Of a stretch of DNA of 64,000 nt, positions 1 to 13,910 are shown in pieces. How positions within the stretch are numbered: position 1 is the first letter of the stretch; every line of letters begins with the position of its first letter. The translations under genes were made by a program, and so were the position numbers. The stretch lies in NCBI GenBank assembly GCA_009761415.1, contig QUOL01000010.1, positions 248,001 to 312,000 on the forward strand, given 5' to 3'. Source of the DNA: Sarcomyxa edulis. Taxonomy: Eukaryota > Basidiomycota > Agaricomycetes > Agaricales > Mycenaceae. The notes below the pieces were generated by a model that was not told the origin of the DNA, did no database searches, and saw only the letters and a program-made list of their open reading frames with translations.

Positions 1-667
1 TACTATAGTGATCAACTCTTGAGGAGGGCCAGTTTTCAGAGTCGAGCGTTGCGGCACGAGTTCTGGTTCTAATTCTACGAGGTGATGCACGTATTGCAAT
101 GTAAACACCGTTTGCGATAGGTTGTTGCCAGCGTGCCATTCCATCTGAATAGCAGAGCAGAAAGTTGACAAAAAATACATTACAACTCCGGAAAAGACAT
201 TTGGAGGGTATACGACATTCACCTCGTACGCAAACGATCTATCCAATATCCAACATATTTCCTCTGGGAGTAGTGGTGCTAACGCGTCGAAAGACGGTCG
301 TCGTTCCTCCTCTATGCCAATCATTCCACTATCGAGACGCGGTTCCCCGATCTTAGATGGAGCCGTCAAGATCAATGGGAACGTAGATTGTGTAAGGCTT
401 CTACTTGCCTCGAAAGCGCTCATGGCGTCCAATAATGTAAATCCATCCATGAATATTGTGCTCCCAGGTTCCATGTCTTGATAAGATGTCAAAATCGATG
501 GAGGTCACTGGGAGTCCGACGAAAAGCTTACCCGCCGCTGCGTCGTTAAAAATTTCAGTAACATCGCCAAAATCATCACCTCCAGGCAAGTCAAGTTTTA
601 GGAGATCGACAGCCATGTCGTCCGAGTATGAAAGTGCAGATTGGGAGCTCTCTGAATGTATGTCCAT
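1..667 (-). CDS. NAA35: NatC N-acetyltransferase auxiliary subunit (Mak10/Naa35), 5' part, runs off left edge
   Basis: Seen: read on the minus strand from ATG at 667, the spliced frame gives DDFGDVTEIFNDAAA, then GFTLLDAMSAFE, then IGEPRLDSGMI, then LPEEICWIL and MEWHAGNNLSQTVFTLQYVHH. Known: the F-T-L-x-x-A-M-S-A-x-E ... PK/RLDSGM stretch and the MEWHxGxxLxQTV stretch are hallmarks of the Mak10 subunit, which anchors the NatC complex (Naa30/35/38) that acetylates nascent N-termini on ribosomes. Three introns are visible; the second (352-408) has a GC donor. The gene is cut by the window edge, so only about the first 150 residues are present. It diverges from MSW1 with only about 83 bases between the two ATGs. 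The start could lie upstream, but no better methionine is evident. Confidence 0.8.
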
Positions 668-750
668 CGAACTTGAAGCGAGGTTGCACGGGCGAACAGG
701 AGGCTGGAGAGGGGAAGAAGAACGAACTCGTAGTGGCTGTGCAAAAAAAT
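668..750. promoter_or_regulatory. short shared promoter region between NAA35 and MSW1
   Basis: The two divergent start codons (667 on minus, 751 on plus) are about 83 bases apart, so the upstream signals of both genes must share this stretch or lie in the neighbouring 5' ends. No TATA box is evident. Confidence 0.5.
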
Positions 751-2189
<1,439 letters not shown>

Positions 2190-2326
2190 CGAGATGATAC
2201 CCTGGCCCGAGATTCTTCTTGTGGTGCGACTAAGTAGGAGTCTAAACTTGTTCTAAATTTAGTGTGGGTTTGTTCGACGCGAGTTGGACCCACTGTTGTC
2301 CACAACTTCTGCCACCGCCGAGTTCG

Positions 2327-4311
2327 ATGGCAGCCTCAAACTCTGCCACCCCAGACCAGCAGCTCCAATTCATATTGTCTCCTTCGAATTCATCCTTGAT
2401 AGATCATGCACAGAAACAGGAATCCCAAAAACCCGTAAGCAGGTTTTTCGTGCTTCTTTTTTGTAGTTTGAAAATGACAGCATATATGCACCCAATTTTG
2501 TGGCATAGGACTCAGTGCGCGCTGTTGAAATGGCAGTCGAACTCGGAATTGAAAAACTACGCGTTGCAGAAGCAATGAATGCGCGCGATGCGGTCGTTCA
2601 ACGTCTTTCGGATGCATACGTTTCTATCCGTCAAAAGGTCTCAATCATCGATCGTCTGCAAGAAGAACTAGGTTCCCCTGGACACGACGATGGAACACAA
2701 AGAGACAACATCAGATTGAATAACGAAGAGATCTACAGGCTAAATGCTGTGGTGACCAGCCTGCGTGAAGAAATTCGTTGTCTGAAAGACACTGCCACGA
2801 ACACTCATGCCACAAAATCGCCCGGAGACCCTCCTCCACGCTATGAAGAAGGGAAGATAGAGTCTTTCAAGGTACGTTGATCCTTCATATATGCGCCTAT
2901 TATGATTCGAATGACCTTGCAAGAATGACATCGACCACGCGAGTCCCATTCCGGATACGCATGCACATACACTCTCTCCACTCCTCAGAACAGACTCAGT
3001 GCCATCCAGAGCTCCCTTCCGCGTCCTACGTGGGTCTTCCACAGATTCAATCTCACCAGAAACACGAGATAGCCCAAAATTCATCACCGACGACCCAAAT
3101 GAACTTGATTATAGAGTACGTCGTAACCCTAACCCGAATGGACCTGGGCCACGTTTTCGAGACTCGTCCTTTGTCCTTTTTTTTAGATCACTCAATCCCC
3201 GGGACAATCGAAGTTACAAAGTCCTGAATACCTCGTTCAAGCCCGTCATGCCATCCTCGCTGCTCTTCCCGTTCCGCCCGACATCCCCGACGATGCCTTG
3301 AAACCAATCATTATACCCCCGCCTTGGACCTTGCACGAGTTCTTGGCCAATTGTTCCGGTGTACGTTCAGTTCCGTATCATCTTTATGTCTCTTGCACTG
3401 ACACTAATCACGCTATACGACATATAGTCTGTCAGAACTTCGTCAGTCGTATTTCTTCCTCGAGAATCATATTGATTCTTACCATTCCTTCGCTTTGCTT
3501 CCTTATATAGCTTATCAAACTATCGCGTTCTACCTCAGCCAACTACGGCTTGGTGCCCCGACCGTGAAGAGCACGGTTACCTTCTCGCTCCTGTCTTCAA
3601 ATGCAGCACCAACCCTCGCATTGCTACCGCCCATCGTTGGAGTGCTGTTGACGTTGTTGCGAGGATGAATAAACCCACAGGTAAGTCGACTAGCTGCCTC
3701 ATTCTTTGTGCGTACTGACTTATAATAATAAAAACAGAGTGTTTCTATAACAAAGACGGTAAATGGTATTACGCGGGTGTATACAAAGCCTTTAGGCTTG
3801 AAGACCTGACTACCAAAGAATGGGAAGCGCTCTCTAACGAGGTGAATATTCATTTGTCGTAGCTCCCTCCCCCTTCTTACATTTAAATTTACAGACGACC
3901 CAAGCCTTGATTAAAGAAACCCTTTCGTCCCGTAAAAACACGTCCCCGCAGAACATATACGAGACAGCTCAGTTATACGCTGCAGGAGCTCTGAAGGTCG
4001 CCTGCGTAGGACTGCAGTGTGTTGGGTTCAATGGAGATATGTATAGAGGGGTTTTGGAGCTTGCGGCGAAAGGTGTGGGTGCGAACAATGCTGTAGGATC
4101 GGGCGTGACTAGTGGTCCCGGGAAATGGAAAGGTGTGTCTAGCTCGGAAGGTTTGGGTCTGGGACTTGGAGCGGCTGGGACTGTCTGGAACTCGACTTCA
4201 AATGGGTCTATGGGGGATATTGTCAGTGGTGTAGGTGGCCTGAGCATGGGCCCAGGAATTATCGGTAGGATTGCGGACGGAATAGAGAATAACGCTCCAG
4301 GCTCTGGGTGA
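2327..4311 (+). CDS. DUF6697 domain protein with N-terminal coiled coil
   Basis: Function unknown. Seen: from ATG 2327 the first exons give a polar N-terminus, then a long heptad-like helix (2509-2870, VEMAVELGIEKLRVAEAM, RLQEEL, LNAVVTSLREEIRCL), a Ser/Pro-rich linker, and a conserved globular part: WTLHEFLANC, SYFFLENH, WCPDREEHGYLLAPVFKC, TAHRWSAVDVV, YNKDGKWYYAGVYKAFRL, LIKETLSSRKN, LYAAGALKVACVGLQCVGFN. The tail (4050-4311) is Gly/Ser-rich. This globular block matches what I recall of the basidiomycete-restricted DUF6697 family. Introns are clear except between about 3460 and 3535: the frame of YFFLENH and that of WCPDREEH differ, and I could not find a canonical intron joining them. The length is about 510 residues. 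Confidence 0.75.
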
Positions 4312-4612
4312 GGTGGATCACTCACTAGCAGTTCATTTCTCTTCTCTTCTCTTTCTCTCTCAGCATGATGACGACGGACCATGGGTAAGCAGCACATGGA
4401 CTTCGATACCCAGGATCATACTACCTTTCACTTGTTCACAACAGCCATTGTACCTACTATTGTTGTATCGGACTGCATGTCTCTCTCGTACGTTTGTATT
4501 GTCGATTTGTAGCAAAAGCACGCATGGAATAATATGCCAGGTCTACCATTCCAGGGGTATACGTATACGTACCGGACCTGATACCAGACCCTAATAGTAC
4601 TAGTGCGGGCGG
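4312..4612. other. convergent 3' intergenic region
   Basis: Lies between the stop of the DUF6697 gene and the stop of the dehydrogenase on the opposite strand. It contains a CT-rich run near 4336-4362 and nothing else I can support. Confidence 0.5.
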
Positions 4613-6044
4613 TCATAGTTTCACTTGAGGAGTGAGCCTTCCATTGGCGATTGCAGCTCCTCCGTCTAATATTATATGTGCGCCGGTGACGTGCGCGGAG
4701 GCAGGCGAGACGAGGAAGAGGGAAACCCCTGCCATGTCTTCATCCATACCGAATCGACCTACCCAGTTGATGTATTATTCAACCGTTCGAAGATATAAAG
4801 AGATAGTCAACGCACCACTCGGCTGGAACGCTGCAAAGGCTTCAGAACCATGCGTCTTGAGACCAAAGGCTGTCATTTTACTTGGAAATACTCTGGAAAG
4901 GAATACGACACATCCGGGTCAGTATCTCTGGATAGCAAGCAAAGATCTCCTGCAGTCACCCAGGTAAAATCGCGTTAACTCTGAATTGTTTATGCGGATA
5001 GACCGTTAGAATGAACGGTGGAAACACCGGAAAGGGACTATAAAGCACGTACGTGATATGCTGTTTTCCAAGAGTTACAGCGAGCTGCGATGTAAGATGG
5101 TTGACTGAGAACGAAGTAAGGTTTGATATCAGGAGAAGAAATAACAAGTGTTGATATATACCTGTGGCTTTACTGGCATTATCTTCATGGAACAGGGGGA
5201 AAACCAAAATATTGTCAAGAACGTCCCGTAGGCAATAGGGAGTGTACCTACAGCTCCATGTCCCGCTACCTGCACCACTCAACCCGCTTTCGCTTTCTGC
5301 AGTCACAGAAGCGGTGGATGAAATGTTGATTACGCGACCTGGATCTAGAGCTGTGGCATCTTTCGCTAGTAGATCGGAAAGGCCGGCAGTCATATAATAA
5401 ATACTCTTCACGTTGACGTTGAAGATGTTATCCCATCCCTTGGTCTCCGGGAAGTCATGGAATGGCGCCCCCCAGGTAATTCCAGAATTGTTGACCAAGA
5501 TGTGGAGTTTCGAGACCCGTTTCTTGAGTTCAGCGATCAGAGCATCGCATCCAGCCTTGGACTTGACCCCGGGATCAGGTTCTGAGTGACTTCAACATAT
5601 AGAATATTTCTGTACGCACTCCAACGTTGGCAACGATGTATTCTGCTTTGCCAGAGCCATACTTGTTTAGTTCAGCTGTTGCCTACGGATGGAAAGATCA
5701 AGAGAGGTCCCAGAGACATTGCGGTCCGAGGTCCACTCGCCTCTTTGAGCTGTGATTCCTTTCGGGCGGCAATGTAAACATTGACACCATTCTGAACAAG
5801 CCCTGAGGCAATCATCTTGCCTATCCCAGAGCTACCGCCTGTTACTAGAGCTAGGAGTCGAGGCCCGGGAAGTTTATGTGAGATATTCCGTACACATGAA
5901 GTCAATCACGTCTTAGAACGTACCGACTTTTCCCTTCACACTGAATAGGGTTGAAATGGTGAGGTCTAAGTTCAACCTCCAGTCAGTCATGAACTTCAAG
6001 GACTGGAACTTCAAGGTCATCGCCACTTCACCTGAAGAAGACAT
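4613..6044 (-). CDS. short-chain dehydrogenase/reductase, RhlG/3-oxoacyl-ACP-reductase-like
   Basis: NAD(P)-dependent oxidoreductase of unknown substrate. Seen, reading from ATG 6044: a basic N-terminus ending in FSVKGKV; the cofactor motif ALVTGGSSGIGK; VYIAARKESQL; the NNSG variant of the NNAG motif (near 5490); INISSTAS with the catalytic Ser; and, across an intron in 5190-5260, GTWSYNASKAT giving the Tyr-xxx-Lys catalytic pair. These are followed by NHLTSQLAVTLGKQ, VNAILPG, PSKMTAFG, and the usual C-terminus GRFGMDEDMAG, HVTGAHIILDGG. At least six introns are present. The length, about 290 residues, is usual. Basidiomycete homologues are commonly named rhamnolipid 3-oxoacyl-ACP reductase, but rhamnolipid synthesis should not be inferred. 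All catalytic residues look intact. Confidence 0.88.
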
Positions 6045-6486
6045 GTAAATTGTCTAAAATTCAATCACAAGAATCCGCTCGATAGTCAGTAGTCAGATAT
6101 GAAGTCGCTTTGTCGCTGCAGTACGAAGTTGGGGTTTAGAAAGTGCTCCGGATTAGACTGAATAATAAGTAGAGGTGTGCGAGGAAGACCCGGTCATGAA
6201 CTAAGCCGTTGCCGGGATTCGGGCTCATCGGCTCACAAAACATATGAAGAGGAAGCAAAGAGGAAGTCGAGTTGCATAGACTTCGTCCAAAATATGATTA
6301 ATATGCTCTGAAAAGGGCATGGTAGATACCATATCCTGTATATGATTAGGCTGTAGAGGTAAAAGAAACTGGACCCAACAAGAGGGACTGGAATTAGATA
6401 ATTCGGGAGCCACAGTCAAGAGCAGACTGCGGACCCTAGGTGAATAAGATAACATCAAGAAACATATGGGGTATGAAAGAAGTCCA
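6045..6486. other. intergenic region upstream of the dehydrogenase
   Basis: About 440 bases between the dehydrogenase start and the proposed stop of the large intersectin gene, both on the minus strand. A minus-strand reading frame continues from the intersectin gene through 6225 without stop, but it is hydrophobic and lacks family resemblance, so I treat it as intron or 3' sequence. No other feature is seen. Confidence 0.4.
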
Positions 6487-9400
6487 TTACAAGTACGATC
6501 CAGTGAATGACATCTATGCAGAGTCCGGAAAGTATCAAGATCGTCCATATAGATATGAAGTATGAAAGCAATATGGAAAACAAAACAACATGTGTAGAAG
6601 AAAAGAACCCACAAATTAACCGGTTCGAAGTTTTTGCAACGCTCGTTTATGTGCCTCTCGGCATTTGCGACTTGCTGACTCGATATCATGCATCCACACT
6701 ACCAAGATTGAGATCAGAGAACGACCTGCGGAAGAAGCCAGCTAGTACATACCTTGGCAATCTCGAACAGACGTAGCTCGAAGAGCTACTGTCTCACCAC
6801 CTCCGGGATACGCCAGTTCGATCTGGAATGCCAGATCATCTGAAATATATTGACGGAGAGTAAACTTTGCGAATCCTCCTCTTGCATAGATTTGTAGGAC
6901 GTACCTCTGCCTCCCGGAAGATCTTTCACTTGCACATCGGCCAACGGAATAGGCTATCCCAAAATTTGGTTGAAATCCCTGGGCAGAGATATGATGTGAC
7001 ACGTACTATCCGATACAATGTCTTGTCCACATCTGCGACAAGGACCATGATGTCATTGCACAAGAATCCACGAAGCCTACGCCCACTCTTAGCCTTGAGC
7101 AGTACGCCTTCTCTAAGGAGCTTGCGAGGTCCCATGTAGCGGGTCGGAGCCGTCAAATCTAGCCGTCTGAGTTCCCGGTCAGACAGCAATCGACGGATAG
7201 ATACCATTCAGTCTTACCCAGTTCCAATCCATAGATTTTGGGAGATGGCTTTGAGCGTCTCTCGACCTTCTTGATCTCGAATGGTTTCATTTATGTGATT
7301 GAGTATCTTCTCCGCTACCTTGAGGGTCTTTTCGATGTCCTCGCGTTCTTGGGGTGTATCGGTGTAATGCAGAATCTAGTACGCAATCAGAATGAGAAAA
7401 ACCCCAAATTGGAGCATCTGAAACATACTTGTCGAATGAGCAGAGGATACCGCGTGATACGCTGCACTACACAAAGGATCAGCATTGCAGTTCAAGAACC
7501 TTCAAGCGAAGCTGGCTTACTTGGGACTAACAGATAACTAGATAGATCTAGGTTTCGAGCTGTAGGACCGTCTCGGATTTTCTACAATTGATGAATATCG
7601 TTTGCTAAATGCTTGTATCAAGTATCTCCTTACCTGCAGATGCAAAGAAAGCTCTGGATTGTTATCTCTCAAGGATTTGAGAACTTTTATGGCGGTAGAT
7701 TGGTTGACGCAGTATTCCTAGAGAGTCCAGCCGTCAATATGATGTCATGATCTCGATAGTTAAAACGCCCAAGCTTTACCATGTACACACGCATGTTCGG
7801 AATGTGTGCTTGCAGAATGTCGCCGATTCTATCGACGTATAGTCGACATTCCTTTTGTCGTTCTTCCAACGAACTCATAAAGGTCTAGAAAAGTAGTCAG
7901 TCCTCGAACAGCAGACAAGCATACACTGCATTACCGTATTTGTCAGCAATATATCCTCGATGTTGGCAAACACTACGGTGACAGCCTTGCTATCCATTAG
8001 AGGCAGCATACTAGAGTAAAAGACCTTAACAGAGATAAGGCTCTTGTTCTGCAGTTTACGGGAATAACTCACCTCTACAATAAGCTGTAGATCTCGGACA
8101 TACGCCGCTTCAGTGGTGATGAGTTCAAATATGGCCTAAGTAGACCATGAGCACAATCGCAATACTGCAAGAGCCGCAAATGATACCTCTTGCCGACGAC
8201 GTTCATCGTTGGGTATTCCTTCGAGTGCTGTTTTATCAACCAAGCTTGCCCATGACTAGATAGAATAGGAAGATTGTAAGATGACTAAACATCCGACCTC
8301 AGAAAAACTCCTCGATACGCACAGTACCAAATGCTGGGCTGTTCTCCCGTGGTGTACCGCCATCCGGTGGGTTTATCATCATAGGTGCAGATATCGTCAG
8401 CGTACGTCTCTCAGCTTCCTGTGGAGTCTTGCGACCAAGGAAATGAAGAAGATGAGAATACCCGCGAGATTCGTTAGCACTACTAGTACTGTCCCGCGAT
8501 GGGCTCACAGTCAAAGTGGTGGAGGGGGCGAGACTTGCAGTCGGGGAAGGTGGTGCCTCCATTGAGACAACTGATAACCGGTTGAAATCTCCATGAGCGG
8601 ATCGGAAAGATTCATAACGGTCAAAAGCATCGTCTAAACGGGTCGCGTGGTCGATGGGGTCAGGTTCGGGAACAGGTGGAAGGTCTTTGAACGAGTTGTT
8701 TGATATAACTGACGTCCTCCGAGGAGCAGCAGGAGGAGGTCGACGTTTGTGACCACCGCCGGATTTTGTTCTGCGTGGTGGACGCGGTGGACGTGGTGGT
8801 GGTTTGATATCTTCTTTGACTATGAGACCGGCTGCCTCGAGCACCAATTGACGCTCATGTTCCCGAGCTTTGCGTTCTTCTTCAGTCTCTTCAGCATCAC
8901 TCTCGTCGAATGAGAAATAGTCAGAGTCAGAGGTCTCGTTCGTGTCGTCGGTTTGTTCTTCTGATGCAGCATCCATTTCATTCAGGATCGACTTACTGTT
9001 GAACGATGGATCATCGAGTGCCGTCGGACTGGCTGTTATCTGTGCATCCAAAACTCCTAGAGAAGGTTTAGCGCCTGCTGTCGAATATAAAATGAAAGAA
9101 TATTCCGCATTAAGATTTATTTGAGGGGTACATGAAAATAAAGCAGAAAAAAGGACTTCAGCCTGTTTATCGACGAAACGTAAACAGAAAGACTAAAAGA
9201 ATGAGGTGGATTGACTAACCCTCGACAACCTCCAGATAGCTGGCGGGGACGATGAATACCGTGCCACCTTGCTCCGCTTTCCACCATTCAGCCTCGCTTC
9301 TGTCTATAATGGACAGCACGTCTCCTTCAGAGAAAGGCAGCTCGTCCGAGTTTGTGCTAGCATAAGTGTATAGAGCATGTGCTTTGACTGTGAGGTTGTT

Positions 9401-12400
9401 AGACCAGAACACCGTTTCATGGAACAGATAAAGGCCTACCATTTTCCACCGTTTGAACGTAAGTCTTGGGGAAAAGACCAGACTTCCCATCACGGAGCAA
9501 GGTACCGTACCACCAATCACCGCCGGTTTTGGATGGGTGAGCAGTCAGAATAAGATTTTCTCCGAAAGCTGGAAAAAGTGGCATAAAAAAGTGGGTTTCT
9601 CAATGAGCGAACCATAACGCACATAGATCATCAGCTCCCTCGCCATTGTAAGCATACAACGATCGGACTCGATACTCTTGTGTTTCAAACATCGTTAGTT
9701 AGCGGTCGTTTTCGAAAAAAAATCCTCCTCACCGATGGACTTGTCTATGTCTTCCAACGGATCAGGGACACTAGACTCTACAGCAGGTTCGACGACTTGA
9801 ATGGCAGGGACCGGGGCAAAGGTCTCGGGGTATGGTTCTTCTTCGTCTTCCTCTGTAGTAGATGGCATACGATCTATACTAGCAGCACCGTTCCCGGTTA
9901 TACCGTTCGCCGCCAAACCAGCATACCAGTCAACAGATTCCCTGTTGCTAGACCTAGAAGGCTCTGTGAAGTCTGCGGGAGCAGAGGGTTCAGGTGGGGT
10001 GACCGGACGAGGAGGAGATACAGGTCTTGGGGCAGCGTTGATGTGTGCTGGAGGTGCGTTGTCGCCTAGAACCTTACCAGAGACAGGCGGCGCACTTTTA
10101 TCAACCGTCTTTGCTGGTCGTAATTTGAGACCGCCTTGGATAGAACGCATAAGGGCGCTGACGTCTCCAGCAGGTGCAGGAGCTGCAGGGGCTGCAGATG
10201 GAGCCGATGGAGCCGGAGGAGCAGGCGGTGGAGGAGGAGCATTAGGAATGTTAGGAGCAGCAGCAAGGACAGGTGCGACGGGAGCTGGTGGTGGAGGAGG
10301 CGCAGTAGGTGTAGGTGTAGAAGGGGATGCGACTCGAGCTGTAGAAGATGACGCAGCAGCGGACTGTGGTCTGGAGGGTAGTATACTACCGAATAGCGCT
10401 TGAGCAATATTTGCACGTTCAGTGCGAGTAATTTCTTCGTCGCTGCTGTCACCGTCATCGCTCTTTTCTTTGATGGAATCCCAGTCTTCTCCACTGTCAT
10501 CTGGTACCGTGTTGTAGGTCGCTCTGACAGCCGGAGGGGCTGGACTCTTTGAAGGTGCTGGTCCAGTGGGAGGAGGGGCCGTTTGACTTCTGAAGAAAGG
10601 ATTAGTACTGCCATTGCCTGACGATACGGCCGGGGGTGAAGCAACAGCACCACCCTCTTTCATAAGGCGACTGAAGGGATTAGTACTAGACTTGTCCGCC
10701 GCTGGACTCGTGGTGACTGCCACGGGAGGTGGTGGGGGTGCAGGTGCAGGAGGTGCTGGCGGAGGTGCTGGCGGGGTAGCAATGACGGGTGGCGGAGTCG
10801 CAGGTTTCGGTGCTTGAGGTGCAGGCTCGGGGGTAGACTTACTGTTCAAGAAGGCTGCTCGTCTTGCTTGGTACTTTTCCTCTTCAAGCCTAGCCAGCTC
10901 TTCTTCTTCCTTCTCGAGCTGTCGTAGACGTTCTGCCCGTGCTTCACGTTGCTTGCGGATGTTCTCCTCTCGAGCACGTAACATCTCCTCTTCTGGATCA
11001 ACGACTGGTGCGGGTGGTGGTGCAGGGGAATCGACTACGGCTCTAGGACGAGGAGCCGGTGGTGCAGCGGCCGGAGGTGCAGGTGGAGCTCGAGCCTTCC
11101 TGGGGGGAGGAGGAGCTGGAGCACGAGCTTTAGGCGCCGGTGCAGGAGGTGCAGCTCTCGGCGTAGGGACCTGGGTAGGAGCTGGAGGCGGAGCTGTGGG
11201 AGCTCTCGTAGTTGGTGTAGGCGCGGGAGGTGCAGGTGTAGCCCGTCCCTCTTTCAATGCCTTCTCGCCCTCTACACGTTCCTGTCGAAGCCGCAACCTC
11301 TCTTCCGCTTCCTTCTCAGCAGCCTTGGCTTTCGCCTCGGCTTCCTTGCGTTCCTGCTCGAGTCGATCCTCGACACTAGTATCCAAGGAAGGAGATGAAG
11401 ATGGAGCAGTGACTCCCAATACTTGCATACGGGCTTGAATACGACGCTGAGCTTCTGCACGGGCGAAAGCCTGTCTCTCTGCGAGTGTCATGTTCTTGGT
11501 CGCAGGAGCAGGTGATGGAGCGGGCTTCGGAGGAGCTGGAGGGGTGCTCACACGGGCGACCGGAGCAGGAGGCGGTGGGGGAGACCGTGCAGCAGGTAGA
11601 CGGTCACGGTCATCCAGTCTATCACGCGAACGTGAACGCTCACGTTCTCGATACGAATCTCTGTCATCTCTGCCATAGCTTCCTCGAGAGTAAGGTCTGT
11701 CTCTATCGCGGTCACGATCGCGCTCATCGGAATATCTCCTAGAAGACGAGGAGGGTTCATAACGGTCGTCATCGTATCTTCCAAACCTCTCGTTGGCACG
11801 ATCACGATCTCGTGTCCACTGTCTTTTCTCCCTTTCTTTCCTCTCATCCCTAAGCCTGATCTTCTTTTCAAGTTCTGGAACTCGTTCATGCATCAACTGC
11901 AGCATCTCTCGTTCTAATCTCCTTCTTTCCTCGTCTTTCCCAGTTGTCCTTGGACCGCGGGAGACATGCTCGAGGTCATCCTGCACCCTCTTGACACGGT
12001 ACTTCAGATCGCTCATCTCCTGATCCAGAGCTTCATCCTCAGCCGTTCTCGAAGCTTCCTCCTCTGCACTACGATCCAACAATTTGGCAGCGTTCTCCAG
12101 CTGATTCTTCATATCAGAAAGATCTGCTGCAGGACTGTTGTCGTCACTGCGTGACCTAACAGTACTGCGATCTAGATGCCGATTGCGAGGCTGGTATACA
12201 CCACCAGGATGATCGGAATCACTGTGCTGGTAAATCGTGGCATCTCGACCGTTGTTGATGGAGGACGGCGAGCTGTTAAATGATCGACTTTTCAATTTCG
12301 AGACAGGTGTGTCGTAGCCAGATGGTGAGCGCGTGCGAGGCTCGTGTTGAAGAAGGGTCTTCACGAATTCGACTGAACTGCCGAGATCCCGAGCAGATGG

Positions 12401-13464
12401 AGGTACCAACTCTTCAGGGAGCTCGTCAGGTATTGGGTTTCCATTCAACCCTGCAAATGGCAATGACCGTTAGGATGATGCAAGGCAAGAGATGAAACAC
12501 ATACTGCGATAGATGAGGCCCATAGCGACATGAAATTCTGCCACGTTTAGTTTACCGCGATCATCTCTATCAGCTAGGGTCCTATGATAGAGGGTCAATG
12601 GCAGAACAAAGAACAAAGACAGAATACTGACCAGATACGAGCCAGATCGTCTTTCCCCAATCCACTTTGCCCAAAAACCTCGAGGGCTGTCTGACCGCTG
12701 ATAAAGCCCGTATTCTGAGTATCCCATGCTCGAAATATGTTATCGTAACTTTTCTTCTCTGCCTTGGTCAATGCCCAGGGAATCTTGGGCGCGACGGTAC
12801 CGCGTTCCTGATTGTGCTGCTGGAAGGACTGTTGGAGATTAAGACCACCCTGCAGCTGCTGTGACGGAAGCTGCGGAGCTCCTGATGCAGCGTAAGGCGA
12901 GGATAAGTTAACTGGCATGAATGTATTGGACATCATCTGCAGCCGTGGATCGATAAATCCCGTCATCTGTGGGACCAGAGGGCGAGCAACGAAGCCAGTA
13001 GGTTGAGCTGCTAACCCCGGTCCACCGAGGCCAGGTGATGGGCTCAGAAAGCGATTGGTCTGTTGGGGCTGCTGAGCTACATTCAAGTACCCACCTCCCA
13101 CATTCTGAGGTTGCTGCTGAAATTGAGATGGGATTGGTGGGACAGGTGGTGGACGTGACTGTGGTTGGAAATTACCACCTGGCACATATCCAGTAGGCTG
13201 CTGCTGCAAGAAGCCGGATCCACCTCCTACGAAGCCTGTCTGCTGAGGCTGCTGGAGTCCCTGAGGTCGTTGAGCAGGAAATCCAGTCTGCTGAGGAGCA
13301 AGACCTCCTTGAGCAAAGCCCTGCTGCTGGAACTGTGGATTCTGCTGCTGAAATTGCGGATTTTGCTGCTGAAACTGAGGATTCTGTTGGAACTGAGGAT
13401 TAGGTTGTTGGTAGCCTGTCTGCAGTGGATACTGATAGCCTGGCTGCTGTCCCCACTGCGACAT
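6487..13464 (-). CDS. CIN1: intersectin/Cin1-type endocytic scaffold and Rho-GEF (EH-CC-Pro-WH2-SH3-SH3-DH-PH)
   Basis: Links clathrin endocytosis, actin assembly and Rho/Cdc42 activation at the plasma membrane. Domains seen from ATG 13464: a Gln/Asn-rich N-terminus with PQFQQQ repeats; one EH domain (about 12800-12480) with loop DRDDRGKLNVAEF; a charged coiled coil (12150-11830); Arg/Asp-rich and long Ala/Pro-rich segments; a WH2 motif (DVSALMRSIQGGLKL near 10150); two SH3 domains (SLYAYNGEGADDL, GDWWYG, GLFPKTYV near 9670-9430; ALYTYASTNSDELPF, EWWKAE, VPASYLEVVEG near 9390-9215); an acidic Pro/Ser linker (9051-8299); a DH domain (RRRQEAIFELITTEAAYVRDL, then LLVPMQRITRYPLL near 7530); and a PH domain (7150-6640). 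This matches Cryptococcus Cin1 rather than yeast Pan1, which lacks DH-PH. The length is about 2,000 residues. The last exon (ending SFTGSYL at 6487) is the least certain. Divergent from the AA9 gene. Confidence 0.85.
13325..13412 (-). repeat. tandem Gln-rich repeat coding PQFQQQN units
   Basis: Within the first exon of the intersectin-like gene a 21-24 base unit encoding N-P-Q-F-Q-Q-Q is repeated about four times in a row. It gives a low-complexity Q/N-rich N-terminus, a type of segment common in endocytic adaptors. Confidence 0.7.
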
Positions 13465-13910
13465 CGTGGATGTTGATGATGAAGAGTAGAGATGTAACGC
13501 GATTCCTGGGCTTGCCGACTAAAAGCGTGAACGTAATAAACTAGCGCCCTTGAAACACCGCCTCTCGTCGTCCACCATCATCTCATTCAGAAAAGACAGA
13601 ATCATCGTTTTCAAAATACTCAAGAAAATATTGGATGAAGGTACAGAAATCTAAAGGATCTATCCTATATTTTGTGCTAACACGACCGATAGGCACGCCG
13701 CACTCGATGATCCGATGTCGAGTACGCGTGTATAACGTCTGCATGATATCTCTGGAAAGGGAACATCACATAGGGCATTCTATCGCATGTACTATGGTTG
13801 TCCATCATGTTCAAAAAATGAGAATGTAACGTTTCAACAACCTGATCGACTCATGGCTTGGTCCTCATAAGCGGAACACGCGAGGGAGGAAAGATTCAAA
13901 GTTACTTTCC
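13465..13910. promoter_or_regulatory. divergent intergenic region, CIN1-like / AA9
   Basis: About 446 bases separate the divergent start codons (13464 minus, 13911 plus), so this contains the upstream regions of both genes. I see no convincing TATA box or catabolite-control element. Confidence 0.4.

Noticed and set aside
3969..4397. Minus-strand 142-codon Pro-rich frame
   Set aside because: It is antisense to the Gly/Ser-rich tail of the DUF6697 gene and has no domain.
9801..11438. Long plus-strand Gly/Ala-rich open frames
   Set aside because: They are the antisense of the Ala/Pro-rich coding part of the intersectin-like gene; GC-rich proline codons read backwards give glycine frames without stops.
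9695..13464. Calling this part a stand-alone PAN1 gene
   Set aside because: The frame continues through two SH3 domains and a DH-PH unit with good splice sites, which matches intersectin/Cin1 and not Pan1.
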